The notes beneath the pieces were generated by a model. That model did no database searches. It saw only the letters and a list, made by a program, of their open reading frames with translations, and was not told where the DNA came from. Positions 18,927-32,469 of a stretch of DNA of 64,000 nucleotides are shown here, piece by piece; position 1 is the stretch's first letter; every line of letters begins with the position of its first letter. The stretch is from contig CM043801.1 in NCBI GenBank assembly GCA_023974075.1, positions 24,099,236 through 24,163,235 on the forward strand. Direction: 5' to 3'. The position numbers and the translations under genes are program-made. Source of the stretch: Chaenocephalus aceratus (taxonomy: Eukaryota; Chordata; Actinopteri; Perciformes; Channichthyidae).

Positions 18927-21900
18927 TTTCAGGATAAAACAAATCCTACTCAACAAGAAAGTATAGTCTGGTTTTTCGATGTGGGTTCACGCGCACATCT
19001 GGACCTGTCACTGCTGGCCTTTGCCCTTTTGGAGCAGAGTTTCTGCGCGCATCACACTCCTCCTGATGTTGCTGCCCATTGTTCAGCAGGTCATCCCTCC
19101 TTCAACACAACACACTCGCAAGGTCCAAAGTGGTGACCAGCCCACTCAACTACCTGGACATAAATGTCCCCACAACACCCTCCACCCACACACATCACTA
19201 AGAAGCACCTGACTGATCATGAGTTTTCTAATCATACAAAAGCAGCTTGTTATAGTTTTTTTTGCATTTTTTATTAAATTGCAGAATTAAAAATAATAAC
19301 TTTAGTGACTTTTTTGCACATAAGAAGAACATCACTGCTAAAGTACCAGCTCACATTGCTTAAAAACAGAACTATGTCCCTCCCTTTCTTATTGGCTAAA
19401 TGCCTGATTAATATCAATGTAACTGCAGGATGTCTGTGGTGTGTAAACAACACCTCCGCTGACCACATCAGCATTGCAAAACCACCTCACAAATGACATC
19501 ATGGATTATAAAACCAGACCCCAATATGTCCAATTGCTGTTAAAAGTACTGCCACAGCACTCTCCTGGGCGGTTTTCTTCATAGAAAATGCAGGGAATCC
19601 ACACATTTTAATAACATTCAGATTAAAATTAATTAGTTCAACCACTGGCCTTAAAACATCCATATTCCTGCTTCGCATTGGCAGTGTGAGTTTCACACCT
19701 AAACCCAATTAGCAATTAAGCTTGCCTTTGAGTGTAGGCCTCCAATGCGGTGTGTGATCCTGGTCTGATTTGCATGCCGCTTGTGCACGCGCTGATAAGC
19801 GCAGGCAGCAGCCATACATAGTTTTAAAATTCAACTCCAGAATCCCTCGCAGAAGGCAAAGGGGCCTGCAGGGCAAAAGAGAGAGAAATCACATGGCTGC
19901 TCTTCAAAAGGGGACCTGTGTAAGGCAGCCGGCAAAGTGCGTGGGATCACACTCAGAATGCAGGTAATTTGTTCCCTGACTAATTTGTAGAGATGGTTGT
20001 GTGTATGTGAGTGAGTGTGAGAGTGAGTGTGTGCCTGTGGAGAGTAAGTTCTGAAAACAGCTTGGTGGAATTGGATTTCCTCAAAGCCTTGTCATCGCAA
20101 AGGTGGATTGAGTGTAAAATCTGTAAGGCATTATGGAAAATTGCAGGGAAGAGAGAGTGAAAGAAAACGGGTGCATGGGTAGGTGGTAGGTGGAGGGGGG
20201 GGCCCCGGGTTGTGGGAATATACTCTTATATCACAAAATCATATACTGCGTTGTTGTAACTAAAGGTACATGTGTTGTCAACCTTTTTTTGGACTGATGT
20301 CCACATCGCATTTCTGTCTTTTAAACTTCAATCTCAAGGACAGTTCAAAGGTCACCAATCCATCAGTAAGGCTGATGGACAGCTGATCAGTGATGCTTAT
20401 ATCACCCATCAACCGAGATGTGCAATGCCGATTTTCCACAACAGCACTTTCTCCTACCTGTTGCCATTTTGAATAAGCACAGTGCTACAAAAATCTCTCG
20501 TATGGGGTTTTTGTAGACGTGTTCCCAAAGTTTTGTAAAACAAGTAAAATGCAGGGAATTTTCTCGTTTATCCAACTTGTGTCATTTTTTTGCACCACAG
20601 TATGCACACATAAATCTAAAACAGGCACAGGGCATCAAAGCCTGAAGTATTTGGGCTGCTCCAGTTACTCCTGTTGTTTTTCCATTGCTGGCGTTGAGTC
20701 TTTCAAGCCTTTAATGCAAAATCATGATTTTAACATCTTCTTTACATCTCAGGGAACAGACACTATAGTACTGTTGCATTTTAGTAAGCCAATGCACGGT
20801 ATTATCCACAAATGATCCTAAATCTTAGGAAGAAATTGCCTGCCTGCTATTGCAAATAATCAAAGGGCCTGATCAACATCAGTAACAAACCAGCTTTCAA
20901 TTTTCCATCCCACAATGCAGCTCTTCACTGTTTCGACATATCGCACAAGACACAATTAGCATTTCAGATCAGAGCATTAACATTCAGTTCCAGGCAGGCA
21001 GACTGGTATTTACATAATTTGGATGGGTTGTCTCTGCTTTGGTGCCCATGGCCATTTGTTTCAAATGTCCACACACAGACAAATACAGACTTTAGGTTCA
21101 GTTCAGCCACTACCGACTGTTGAGTCAAACAAATAAATAATAATAATGTGTAGAGGCTGTTGTGACAGAATGCTTTGTAAATATTGTATGGCAGGCTGTC
21201 TGGTCAGGTGTGTATCACATTGGACTTTATAAATGGTCGTAACGCATTAGGAGGACTTTAAAATGAAATGTTAGACATTGTCTTCATACAGCTATTTTAT
21301 ACGATATGTACACATAGTTTAGTTTGCGTCATGTCAACCTCACACATCATAACTTAAAGCTGACTTTATTTTTTTCTTATTAGGAAAAGTAGCTCTGCAT
21401 ATTTGTGGCGAAAAATGCCGAAAGGTTTTCAGTGTGAAAACTACTTTGCTGTTTAGGGAAAGGATGTAGAGTTTGCCTAGCGGGAAAAAAAGTTACCATC
21501 GGAAACCGACTTTGCTGACCTGCTCCTGAGGCAAGATACATTTGATTTTCTGGATAGACCACTTTTTAAGCCTGAAAAGCAAAGGTGGCAAACAAGGGAA
21601 ATTATCATTTACAATGCCTCTGGGTCATGGTTGTTCAGTCCGTGTTTGAAGATCTACAGGATCAACAATGTTGTAAAACCAAAGCCACTCCATTAACAAT
21701 GACTAAAGGGCAATAGGGACGGACACAACTTTTTACATTGTACATCCAATTTCGCAGTAGCACCAGAAACGCATTATTACCCCTATATAACAAGCTGGGC
21801 ATCTTGTCTACTTCAACATAATTCTTTGTGGAGTTATTGTAGCAGTGCATGAGCATGACAACACAGATGAGGAAGTGTGATCAGCTTTGTTTAGCTGCAG

Positions 21901-23185
21901 GCTGTTGGAGACAGTGGTGCATGTTCACTGGCACAGACCAAAGTGTCCCAAGGCACAGGAGTGGCAGAGCTATAATGTGAAATATAATCTCAGCATTTTT
22001 CCCCAAGAGTTTCCAATTAAGCAGGAAAAGCACCAATGTTGGACTAAAGTGCAGACTGACTGACTTGCTTTTTAAATATTTATCTTCCACCAGATTCTGT
22101 GTGTTTAAGTGTCATTGTACCGGGACACAGATGTACAGATGCTGTACATAAGCATCGTGTTGTTACTACAGCGCCATCAAGTGATCAGTCCTGGCAACCA
22201 AACATCTCAATCTCATTCTGTTTATTCATCGCTCTCTTAAACTGGAAGAATTTACTTTCATTGCTGGTGACTTGAACTTAGAAGTTTCTTTAAAATGTCA
22301 CATTTAATACATGGTATTTAATGTCTCCTCCTCTCTACAGTATAGTGAGATACATTTAAGTAACCAGATATAATGTGTTTTATGTTAGGGTTGTAACATA
22401 TTAATATTCCAGTAAAAGCTTTGTGAACCTTAGTAGATGGTTATTTTCACAAAACATGCTCAAATGGGAAAAAAGGGTCCAGATTATTACTTATTAAACT
22501 ATATTTTCAGTTGGACCTTGGAGTTGATTACGCACGGCACGGTCAGAGAGCCAGGGGAGGACAGGACAGGACATAATTCGCTCCTATTTTTATATGCGTA
22601 TCCATAAATATGATTTTCTTAGCACGGCCACGGTTTGAATTAAAGCATGATTCACATACACTGCATTGCCGTGTGTAAAAGGTACATCCTGTTTACAGAA
22701 TAAGAAAAACGCCTGCGGCAAAATTACTCCACAATGGCGTCTTTCATTAGAAGATCTGCGGCAGCCAGGAAATAGAAATGTTTCACGACAAAACTGACTT
22801 CAAAAATACTTCATGAAAATGACAAACACACATTTGAGTAAGTTATGAGCAAGTTGTACAGCAACAGCGACACGGAGACGGCGATGTGTTAGGACCTGAA
22901 ACGCGCCAGAAGCGAATTCACACGGTGGACAAGTAGAGTGTTTGCTCGACAAGATCGCAGTCTAATCCGCTGTTCGTTTACACCAGATGTATCGAAGCCT
23001 CGTATATCAGTCACGCGCATACATTTGCACAGTAACTAAGAAACAATTGCCAGGAAGTGGTTAAATAATTTTTAAAGAAGTGTACAGCTCGAATCGCTTG
23101 GCACATGCGTAAAAGCTGCTGTGCCTCAATGTCCCAGTCCACCCAGCCTCGGAAATAATAGCAAACCAAATAAATATCCGCTTAC
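18927..23185. other. Non-coding region upstream of the kctd1 N-terminal exon
   Basis: No further coding exon recognised. There is a GT/GA-rich patch at about 20001-20040 and a G/C run at about 20196-20210. The open frames on the plus strand at 18273-18759 are antisense shadows of the kctd1 exon. CpG-bearing sequence around 22860-23000 may belong to a regulatory region. Confidence 0.4.
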
Positions 23186-23280
23186 CTGATACATAGAGAG
23201 GCATAAAGTATCTTTTTGTGCACCTTTTCCGTCCGATTTGGCCCACGAGCTGCTTCTCTCCCTACACCAGTGAGAAATGC
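23186..23280 (-). promoter_or_regulatory. Possible remote 5' non-coding exon of kctd1
   Basis: A strong donor (TATCAG|GTAAGC) lies at 23186/23185 on the minus strand, 5.5 kb upstream of the exon holding the short-form start. Joined to that exon it would give a 7-codon upstream frame that stops before the conserved ATG, as a 5' UTR would. The 5' end of this exon is not visible; 23280 is an arbitrary limit. This is inference from one splice signal. Confidence 0.25.
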
Positions 23281-26200
23281 AATAGCTTGGCTAAGGTAGA
23301 CAGAACAAAATACAGAGAATACTTGCTCCAGGGCTCCGAAACCCCTCAAGGCAAAGATCAGGATACAATTAGCTCATGTCTCTGCCCCAGTCTAAACCAA
23401 TCTGCAGGATACAACTCCAAGCAAGGGAACAGATCACAGCAGCAGTAGGCTACCTCAGTGTTTGTTGAGTTTATGTTTTTATAAAATAAAATAAAGAAAT
23501 CTTTTTTTTCTGCATTTACAACACCCTCACTCCTCCTGCCTCTAACTTGCCTATTGCCTCCCTCTCGCAGAGAAGCTGATTTTAATCGTTATGATTAGTT
23601 TTGATGTAACATTCCCCCGGGCGATTGCTACAAATGGATGGAGTGTTTCTTTGCCAGGGAGGAAAAGCAGCAGATGATGATAATTATATAGATTGTTGTA
23701 TGGAGTCCTTTGATTTTTTTTTTCCTACTCTCAAACATCTAATCTATCTGGTGTGCTTCTTTAACACATGCCATCCACGCAGCATCAGGCAACTTGTTGA
23801 TTAGCCTGGAATCAATTTATTAATTTAATGGAATGTGGTTAATGAAATTCTCACTCCTTTGTAATCTTTTCATTCTCTTTCCTCCCTTTGGACAACATCC
23901 ACATGACGTAGTTGTAGTTGTATAAATAAGCACTTGCAGCTTGCCTTGCCCCAATCAAGTCGAAATCAGTGCCTGAGGGTGATGTGCGAGCTCATTTCAA
24001 ATGTTCAACCATGCATGATTTCAGAAAGATTGAGGCACTTCTGAGGCTTTCAGATTTACTTGGCGAATGGAGTCAGCAAAGGAAGCACATGTTTAATGTC
24101 AGTCCTTTGTAAAATTCCTCCATGGGAACATGCATAATTATTCTGTCTGAGTCAACAGTGTTACTCCGTGCACATCTGGACTCGACATTCTCAACAGTTA
24201 TCCTCTTCATACACAGTGAAATAAGGATGAAATACCTGCTCGTGCGCCCCCTACTGTTGAGATGATCAACTTTTTAAACTGCAGCTCTTTGAGCAAATCA
24301 ATTTTGAAATTTTAACCCAACTATAAAAGCAGGAAAAAACACAAAGAAAGTACATTAATTTGACATAAATATTTACTAACATTCTGTGTTCTTTAATGTT
24401 CAGCCAGACAGAAAACTGAATCCAAGTTTGTTCTCAAGTTTAGGCAGCACTGGAACGACAAAACCACGTCAAGGAACCAGTAACTGATGGATGCAAGTAT
24501 ACAAACAAAAACATTTTCCAGTTCTTTTCATCAAAAGATTTTCCCTCTCACAGCATCTTTGTGGATGATAAACAGAATCACCTTTGATCAAAGGCCAGCT
24601 ATCCCTTGCTCATTCTATCCAAGGACCATTAAACTTTCCACTTTTTGACCTGCATGTCCCACAGGAAAACAAACACAGGATTAAAGTGTTACAAATGAAG
24701 TTATGTGCCCCTGAGGTTGCTGGCTGGCGCATGATACACCAAGCCTCAACTATCATCCCTCACACACGCACACACACACACACACATTTTTATGCCATTA
24801 GTCTGACAAACTGTAGTGAACGGAGAACGCCCCAGGCCTTAAAATCCCATGCGTTATCCATTTTCCACACAAATGGAGCCCATTCATAATGGGATCCTTT
24901 AACTTTAGTATTCAAAATATGCATCAGATGTTGTTGAAGCTAACCAGTGGAGATCTTTGAACATGTGGTGGTTGATACCAAAAAACAAAGCAATTGTTCT
25001 AAAGCTGCAGTGGAAGCGACACTTTTTCCTTAGATCAAGAACTAACTGCAACAGCAGGCGAGCTCTGGCTGGCTACGCCATATTTTGGTGGACACATTTT
25101 CCAGATTGGTTACAGATGTGAGTTTGCCCCAAACAGAAACTGCCTTGCCTGAATGACATCATAGGGATATTAATGCATACACATGAGAGAGAAGCTCTGG
25201 AAAACCTATTCTGCTTAAGGGAATTTTGGAACGGACACAACAAAAGCTAGTAAGTTTGGTGATCTATATTTTTTGTCATATTTTAAACACTTGAAGCAAG
25301 AATATGTAACATAATATTGCTCTTATAAATAAAAAAAAGTTCCTAAAACTTAAACACTTTCCCAACTCACTGCACTATTTACAGCTACAGCCTAACTTGG
25401 TGTGGTATGACCTATAGCTTATGGTGGCTAATGTTAGCAAACATGAATTTGCAAAAACAGAAATCTCTGTAATTTATTCCATGTTTGTTTGACTGTTTAA
25501 TCCAGGCATTATCAATCAAACTGGTGTTGGTTCATCCAAGAAATAAGAATGATGTGTATCTGTTTTGCTATTGAACTCTTATGTTGGTGTCACAACCGAG
25601 ACACAGTCGGACACAACTGAGTTTTGACTCTTCTTTACTTGCGCTACAATTACACTGCATTTTAGCATTTAAAATGAACCTGTACAATTTACCAAGGTGG
25701 CTGCAGATAAGCAACACTTTAGTTTCAAAGTTTGAATATGACACAATTTCAACAGTAAAATAAGCACCTGTTTCATCATTATCAATTTAACAATAAAATT
25801 GTCTAGACGTTCTGACATTATGCATTTTAACAGCTAGAAGAATAGATAATTATTTGCTCTATGACATTACATTTCTAGTGTGAATAACCATTGCATATAC
25901 GGATAGACATCAGCCTTCCTTTTTTCTCACAGAGTAGTCAGCATGGGCTAAGAGAGATGTTGGTTCCACCTCAGTCCATGTTAGCAACTGCGTCTATACT
26001 CGCCACACCCCTCTAATGGCCTGTGGTTATGTAAGGGAGTGGGATGTATAGTGCTGAAGCTGCTCCCGAGCCTGACTCAATATGCCCTGCAGGGTTGCAC
26101 AATTTTAGGCCAGAACTGTTCATCAAACATTATCTTTGGCACAATGAAATGGAGCTCTAGAGAATGACTCCAATGGAGCCCATACAATCAAGCCTGTCAT

Positions 26201-27610
26201 TTAAAGGCTAAACATTAATAATGGTAATCATTTTATGACAGAGGAGCTCCTTTGTTCATTTTAGCAAACGGTATACTGTGTCTTTGTTCATGCTTGTTAT
26301 ATGCAAACTCTGTGGAGCTGTGCATGTACATGTCTCTGACTCACTCTTACAATGGGGTTATTACCACTTACAGAGCAAGCATGGCACACCCGTCAGAGTC
26401 CATTGTGCTCATGAAATAGTTTCTTTTTTTTATAAAAGAAATCAAGATGTTGTACTGAAAAGTCACTTCTTTCTGTAACTTAGAAAAAGATGGGGATGCC
26501 CTTTGTTTGGGATTACTTACAGCCCCTTTCTTTGACTTACCTTTCAGCCCCGAATCCACCGGTCCCACCCACTGTGGACAGAGAAGTCGGTGACACTACC
26601 ATGAGGTGAAGAGAGACAAGAGGAGGGGGCTGCTTGGGTAATGCTGGGAGGCTCTAATAAAATGTAATCCTATTATATGGTTCCCACTAGAGGGCAACAA
26701 TAATAAAGGTTTCCCTAATAACACGAGCAGACCAAACTCAAATGGAAAACAGCTCCTCCGGTCAAGTCCCACACTTGTACATATATCCTCTCATTAACCC
26801 AATTGCTGTTGGGCCACATTACACCGACAGGCCTTCGAGATTTAGCTGTGATGGCGAGGCAAGAGTTAAGTCAAACAAATGTGTTTCATCAAACTGCAGT
26901 TTGGGCTTCTCTGCATAAAGGAATTGAAGGGGGGAGGAGGAGTGAGGGAATGTGTGCGGGTGGGAAGTTGGAAGGAGGCCCCGAGGAAACCAATCAGAGC
27001 TTATCCACCCGCCCCTCCTGAGTCAAAGCCACCGGGGTCTCAGGTGTGTGTTACATGAGCTAATACCTTCCAAACTTGATTGTTTGTGTTAGAGTAATCA
27101 GAGTTTGGCAAATTACAATTTTGGAAATGATAGTCCTATCATTGGTAAACAAAATCACGGTACAATAGAGGAACACCACAAACTTGAAATAAGACTTGAT
27201 AGTTTAGCAAACTTACAAATGATGATGAAGTTTAATATTTCCTCGTGGGCCTGAGCTAAATGAAATATGTTTTAGTAGTAAAGTTACAAAAAGCTGGAAT
27301 TTTATCATATCAGCTTCTTTACGAGCTGTTTCGAAGTGACTTTCTTTCACTAATATTAACAAGAAATGGCAATATTACTGGAAAAAGACATAAACACAAA
27401 CTCTCATATTTATATAATTTGATAATGTAATGAATGAGTTATTCCACTTTCTAGCTATCTTGCATAAATGCAGTGAAATATTTATCATAAGTGACAAGGT
27501 GAGTGAGAATATCAATCATATTCTCGAGACAGCTTGAGTTATTAAGTGAGCAATGTAACAGTATTACAAAACCAAGAATAACAAAGTTATTTATCTCTCT
27601 TTCTGTGTGT

Positions 27611-27652
<42 letters not shown>

Positions 27653-28692
27653 ACGTGTCTGACAGCATCAGACAGAGAGAGAGAGAGAGTCGCATGCCTT
27701 CCTGTTCCTGTACCACCCTCCAACCCCAGAGCCGCAGACTCAAGGCAGTTTCCAGAATCAAACAATTTCACGCAGCTACTGGAGGAGGAAATGAACTGAG
27801 CCCAGAGCAATAATAAAATTATACAAATGTTATTACAGGCTCGCCTGCTACTGTCCTACTTTAATTCAAATTTGGGCACTGCAGGCAGTGCTGGTGGCAG
27901 AGACCTTCCTGAATAAATCAACATTAGCTTACGTCTAAATTATTAAGGAAGTGGGAGACTTTCTTGTTTATAGTATGAATTATTAAACAAGTGTTTAACG
28001 CTGTTTTTCTTCATGAATCCCCAAATATTAATTGCTAATGATCTTTAAGGTGTGTGTTTTATCTTTTACCCCTTATGTTGTATGCTGGGAATTGAACTTC
28101 TGAATTTTCAAGTCACAAGAAATCTGCTATTAGTTAGATAAGCATGAGATGCACTTCAAGATATACTTTGCTGGCATCTGTGAGATGTGCAAATGAAGCT
28201 CAAGTCATAACAATAATCCCATCATATAGGCATTGTTGGTATTTGAAATGACTGTGAATGTAGATTTATGAATTATGGAGGCAGCAACTGTGAAGGCTGT
28301 CCATGGATTATCAGTTTTCTGCTCAACCTCTCACTGATAAACCACAATGTTAACAAACGGACAGCTTAAAAAAGTGATGGTCTATCATTTGCTGTCACAT
28401 TTTATTTGCCTTGTCCTAATTGACATGTCTGCAGCAAGCCTTTGGACATTTGTCACAGAGAGGACATTTTTCTCATAACATTTTGGGATATGATTGGCAC
28501 TTTGCTCGTTTATGCAAGAATATGAAAATGCATTACATGGAATTTCACCAATGTCTATCTCTGTATGAACACAGACGCATACAAATATTTGGATTCTCAG
28601 TCACTAATATGACATTCATAACAAAACCTAATTTCAAATCCAACAGGTACTGCTCTCCTCACCTGCCTTCCCTTATTTTAATCTTCAGGTCC
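23281..28692. other. Intergenic between kctd1 and the transposon nest
   Basis: No exon recognised. Simple repeats at 24761-24785 (CA) and 27604-27651 (TG). Segments at about 23560-23960 and 26740-26870 look like non-repetitive, balanced-composition DNA and are weak candidates for regulatory conservation around kctd1. Open frames here translate simple repeats or have no support. Confidence 0.4.
27604..27651. repeat. (TG)n microsatellite
   Basis: About 24 TG units with one TA interruption, followed shortly by a (GA)n tract at about 27673-27689. Confidence 0.93.
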
Positions 28693-28695
28693 CAG
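28693..28695. other. Harbinger target-site duplication, left (CAG)
   Basis: CAG directly precedes the left inverted repeat and is repeated directly after the right one (39867-39869). Confidence 0.75.
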
Positions 28696-28745
28696 GGCCC
28701 AAGAGTTCAAAGCTTTTAATCTCAATCAGATCCGATCAGATTTTG
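28696..28745 (+). repeat. Harbinger left terminal inverted repeat
   Basis: About 50 bp starting GGCCCAAGAGTTCAAA. It contains several GATC words that recur through the subterminal regions of both ends. Confidence 0.8.
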
Positions 28746-29057
28746 AAATCCCATTTTTTGTGATCCAGTATCAGACAAGTCGGCCACATTTTGTCCCTGG
28801 AGTTCAAAGCAATTCAGGATAGGATCAGTCTGATCCAGATTACGATTTTTCAAGATGACTAGATCCTGAATATCAGTGCTTTAATCCTACCGATCGCCAT
28901 CTAGTGGATATGAAAAATAATACAAAGAAGACAAGAGACCACATTGCAGAGACATCTATAATGTTTAATTATATTTTTAAATACATAAAGGACATCAAAT
29001 CATAATGAAATTGTAATTAAAAAAAATACTCCCACTAGGGTAACAACAATAAAGCAT

Positions 29058-29941
29058 TCATTCAAAGGCAGCTGGATCATCCAGGCGTGCTTTGAGGAGC
29101 TGAATTCTCAGTGAGGTTTCAGGTTGCTGAAGCCGGCACAGCTGTATTTGTTCTTCGGCCAGACGGATCTGCATCTCTGCCCTCTCCGTTTAACGGCTCA
29201 GCAGAGTCTCGTAGGCATCATCTCTCTGCTCTGGTTTTCTGGTGCGCTTGCATTTTCTCTTTAGAGGTGGCTCTTGCAGTGTGTCATCAGGCCTGGCTGA
29301 AGGTCCAACTTCTGGATCCACATGGATCAGGAGGACCTCATCTTCAATGGTGTGTGTCACATCAGGTGCATTGACGACCTGAAATGAAAGTTTATCAATA
29401 TACTTTATACCCCTTAATAAGATGATCACAAGCATGCAACCTGGAAAATTGTAGTACTAGGATGCTATGTAAGACATATAGCCATTGTAGTACTATGAAA
29501 ATAACAATTATACAAGATAATAATTGTAGTTCTATAGGAACAAGGATAAAATCACACATACCTGCGACTCACCATCCAGTACAATGTTTGGTATTCCATG
29601 TAAAGATTGTGACTGCTGACCACCAATGATATCAAGTACCACATCTGTGTATTGTCCCCTTTTATGTGGTTTGTTACCCGTCTGTGGGTTTTTAGCCTGT
29701 GGTCTTTGGTAGCTTGCTGCTTCAAATTCTTCCACCTCAACCTCACTTGGTCCACCGTCCTCTTGTGTCCAGATCCTGTGGCATTCACATTGTCTGTAAC
29801 TTCCATCCATATTCCGCTCTTTACTTTAGTCGCTCCACCCTCTCTGTTAAAGCTACCAACTATGGAGTCATAATTGTTCCTTACACCCAGCAGCAGTGCA
29901 TGGGTCTCAGCAGATGTAAAATTAGGCCCCTTTTTGTCCAT
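29058..29941 (-). pseudogene. Harbinger Myb/SANT-like DNA-binding protein, broken
   Basis: Two exons on minus: 29941-29562 (donor CGCAG|GTATGT) and 29378-29058 (acceptor TTTCAG). The N-terminus has the Myb-like/MADF pattern (NFTSAETHALLLGV, VRLRWKNLKQQA). The end is a coiled-coil-like tail (LAEEQIQLCRLQQPETSLR, LLKARLDDPAA), both typical of Harbinger second proteins. Two lesions are visible: a +1/-1 frame change near 29700, after which similarity continues in another frame (PQTGNKPHKRGQYTDVVLD), and an in-frame TAA at 29192-29190 before the tail. In the family this protein brings the transposase to the nucleus and to the element ends. Here it cannot be made intact. Confidence 0.82.
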
Positions 29942-30904
29942 CTTTCCAACTCAATGGTTTGGTCAGGTCAGCAATTAGTTTGATAGGTCTGGCCTTGCTA
30001 TTAATTACATAATTAACCACAGGCCCTAACCAATCTGGACATTCATTCCAGGTGTGTATTTGAAATTAGTTGTTATTCAGAGACTGATGTAGGCCTACTG
30101 ACTGAAACAACAGTCAGAACACAGTTATGGCAGGGATTGTTCACATCTTCCATGCTGGAAGGAGAGGTTACCGCCAAAGGGTCCACACCGAGCGCCCCAA
30201 ACCTCTCCAACAGTACACAACAGAAGAACTGTACAATCGTTTTCGATTTGGACTTGATGACATCAACTACATTGCTGATCTGGTCAGGCCACAACTGCAG
30301 TGCAGAACCTTGCCGGGTCATGCTCTGACTGTAGAGGAACAGGTCCTCATTGCCCTGCGCTTTTACGCATGTGGAACATTCTATGAGGTCATAGCTGATG
30401 GCATGGGAGTCCACAGGACAACAGTGGGTGAAGTGGTGACAGCTGTGTGTGATGCACTGGCTCGCCTGCTGGATCACTTTGTGATTTTTCCCACTGATGG
30501 ATTGCCAAAGTGAAGCAGAAGTTTTTTCTTCTGGGAGACATGCCCAACACCATTGGGGTGATCGACTGCACCCATGTACATATTCAAGCACCTCGTCAAA
30601 GGGAGTGGGAATATGTCAACAGGAAAGGGAGGCACAGCATCAATGTGCAACTTGTGGGAGATGCTGACCTTGCCATCACCAACTGTGTTGTGAGATGGCC
30701 TGGGTCAGTCCACGATGCACGTATCTTCAGAGAGAGCCGGTTGTTCACTGAATTCCAAACCAACAGGCCGGATGGAGTTATATTAGCCGACAGTGCCTAC
30801 ACTGTAAAAAAAATACAAGTTGACTCAACTTAAAATAATTTGTAACCCTGTTGCCTTAAAATTTTGATTAGGGCCAGGAAAGTATCTTAAGTAAATTCAA
30901 CTTA

Positions 30905-31078
30905 CAATTAAGTTTAGCCAGGAAAGGATATCAAGTAATTTCAACTCTCAATTAAGTTTAGCCAGGAAAGGATATCAAGTAATTTCAACTCTCAATTAAG
31001 TTTAGTCAGGAAAGGATATCAAGTAATTTCAACTCTCAATTAAGTTTAGTCAGGAAAGGATATCAAGTAATTTCAACT
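30905..31078 (+). repeat. 44-bp minisatellite, about four units
   Basis: Nearly identical 44-bp units, each containing AATTAAGTTTAG and GGAAAGGATATCAAGTAA. Units 3 and 4 share a C-to-T change (AGCCAGG to AGTCAGG), so they duplicated last. The unit contains the AAGTT/CAACT words of the host element's ends. Confidence 0.92.
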
Positions 31079-31787
31079 CAATTACGTTTCTCCAACTTAA
31101 AAAACCAAGTTCACAGGACTCTAAATAAAGCAAGTAAACCATTCGGTGAACTTCTTTTTTTTTTGTCAAATGAACAAATATTTTTGTTGCATCAACAACT
31201 TTTCTCAAATTCTCTCAACTCACCCTTAAGTGTCTTAAACTTAGAATAATTAGTTCAATTGATAGACTGTGTAGTCAATAAAACACTGAATGAACTAACT
31301 ACCCTAAGTCTCATCAACTTATTCGTTTTAGCAGTAGGCCTACCAACAAAGTTATTAAAGTTGTTTAAACTTGACTTTATGTTCAGTGAACATAGAAAGT
31401 TGTCTGGTCTAGCAATCTTAAATTCAGACACATTTTTTTAATTAACAATTGCTCTGGCTACCGAATCCAACATTTTCAAACTGGTGAAGTGAATTTCTGA
31501 AACAATTAACAATCAAAAACATACATTTATTCATAATGTAGTAACTTTGTTGAAAGTGCAGTAGCTCAAGGCGTAACATCAGCAGCACATTATTAATAGA
31601 ACAACAAACTATGCCTCGAGTAATATATGTTTAAAGGCAACGCCTTTCTTTGAAACATCTATCCAACTGCAAACAAGCCAAACTTAAAAACATGCTACAG
31701 TTCAGCAAACAGATATTGTATTGGTTAATATTTACGTGGATAAACAATGAAAAGTTGTGCCTTTAACCGAATCTGTCTAAACATGTA
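31079..31787. other. Non-coding interior of the 6.1-kb insertion
   Basis: AT-rich, with scattered AAGTTG and CAACTT words continuing the subterminal pattern of the element. No exon seen. Confidence 0.4.
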
Positions 31788-32232
31788 TAGAGTGCCACAG
31801 TGACGCGTCCTAAAACTCGGAAGTAAACTCCTTCCGGTTCCTTCGACAAAAAGCAATGCAATTTCTCCATAGGATTTTGGAAAATAGCTGGAAATAATGT
31901 GTGTGGTTGAGACACGTTTAAGAGACAGATCACGTTTTGTTCAGCCGGATAATCTCCACATGTCTACCCTACTTTCATAATTTTCTAATTATAAATCTAT
32001 CAATCATAAATCTATCGATTATATTTATGATTAAAAAATTATAAAAGTAGGGTAGACATGTGGAGATTTTCCGGCTGAACAAAACGTGATCTGTCTCTTA
32101 AACGTGTCTCAACCACACACATTATTTCCAGCTATTTTCCAAAATCCTATGGAGAAATTGCATTGCTTTTTGTCGAAGGAACCCATGTGCAGCTTACTTC
32201 CGGGTTTTAGGACGCGTCACTGTGGCACTCTA
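31788..32232. mobile_element. 445-bp foldback MITE
   Basis: Nearly the whole element is a long inverted repeat. The arm at about 31788-31985 pairs with about 32038-32232 with a few differences, leaving an AT-rich loop of about 50 bp. The outer ends read TAGAGTGCCACAGTGACG and its complement. TA dinucleotides flank both ends (31786-31787 and 32233-32234), consistent with a Tc1/mariner-type TA target. No open frame of note. Confidence 0.82.
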
Positions 32233-32469
32233 TACTTGACAGATATATTATCGTTTCATAAAATAACAAGTTAACAAATAATTCCAAAATTAACAACAGA
32301 GGGAAAATCCAGCACCCTGTTTAAAAGGAAATTGTTAAACATTTGTAATGCAGTTTAGCTGGAACAGAACAAGTCTTGCTGGCTGCCTTGGAGTTGTGCA
32401 GCACATCAAATAACCACAACCATCAAATAACCTTAAGGTGGAACCCAGACAGGGAAGGGAACCACATCT

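Noticed and set aside
30905..31078. CRISPR-like regular repeats
   Set aside because: The 44-bp units are contiguous, without unique spacers, in a vertebrate genome; this is a minisatellite.
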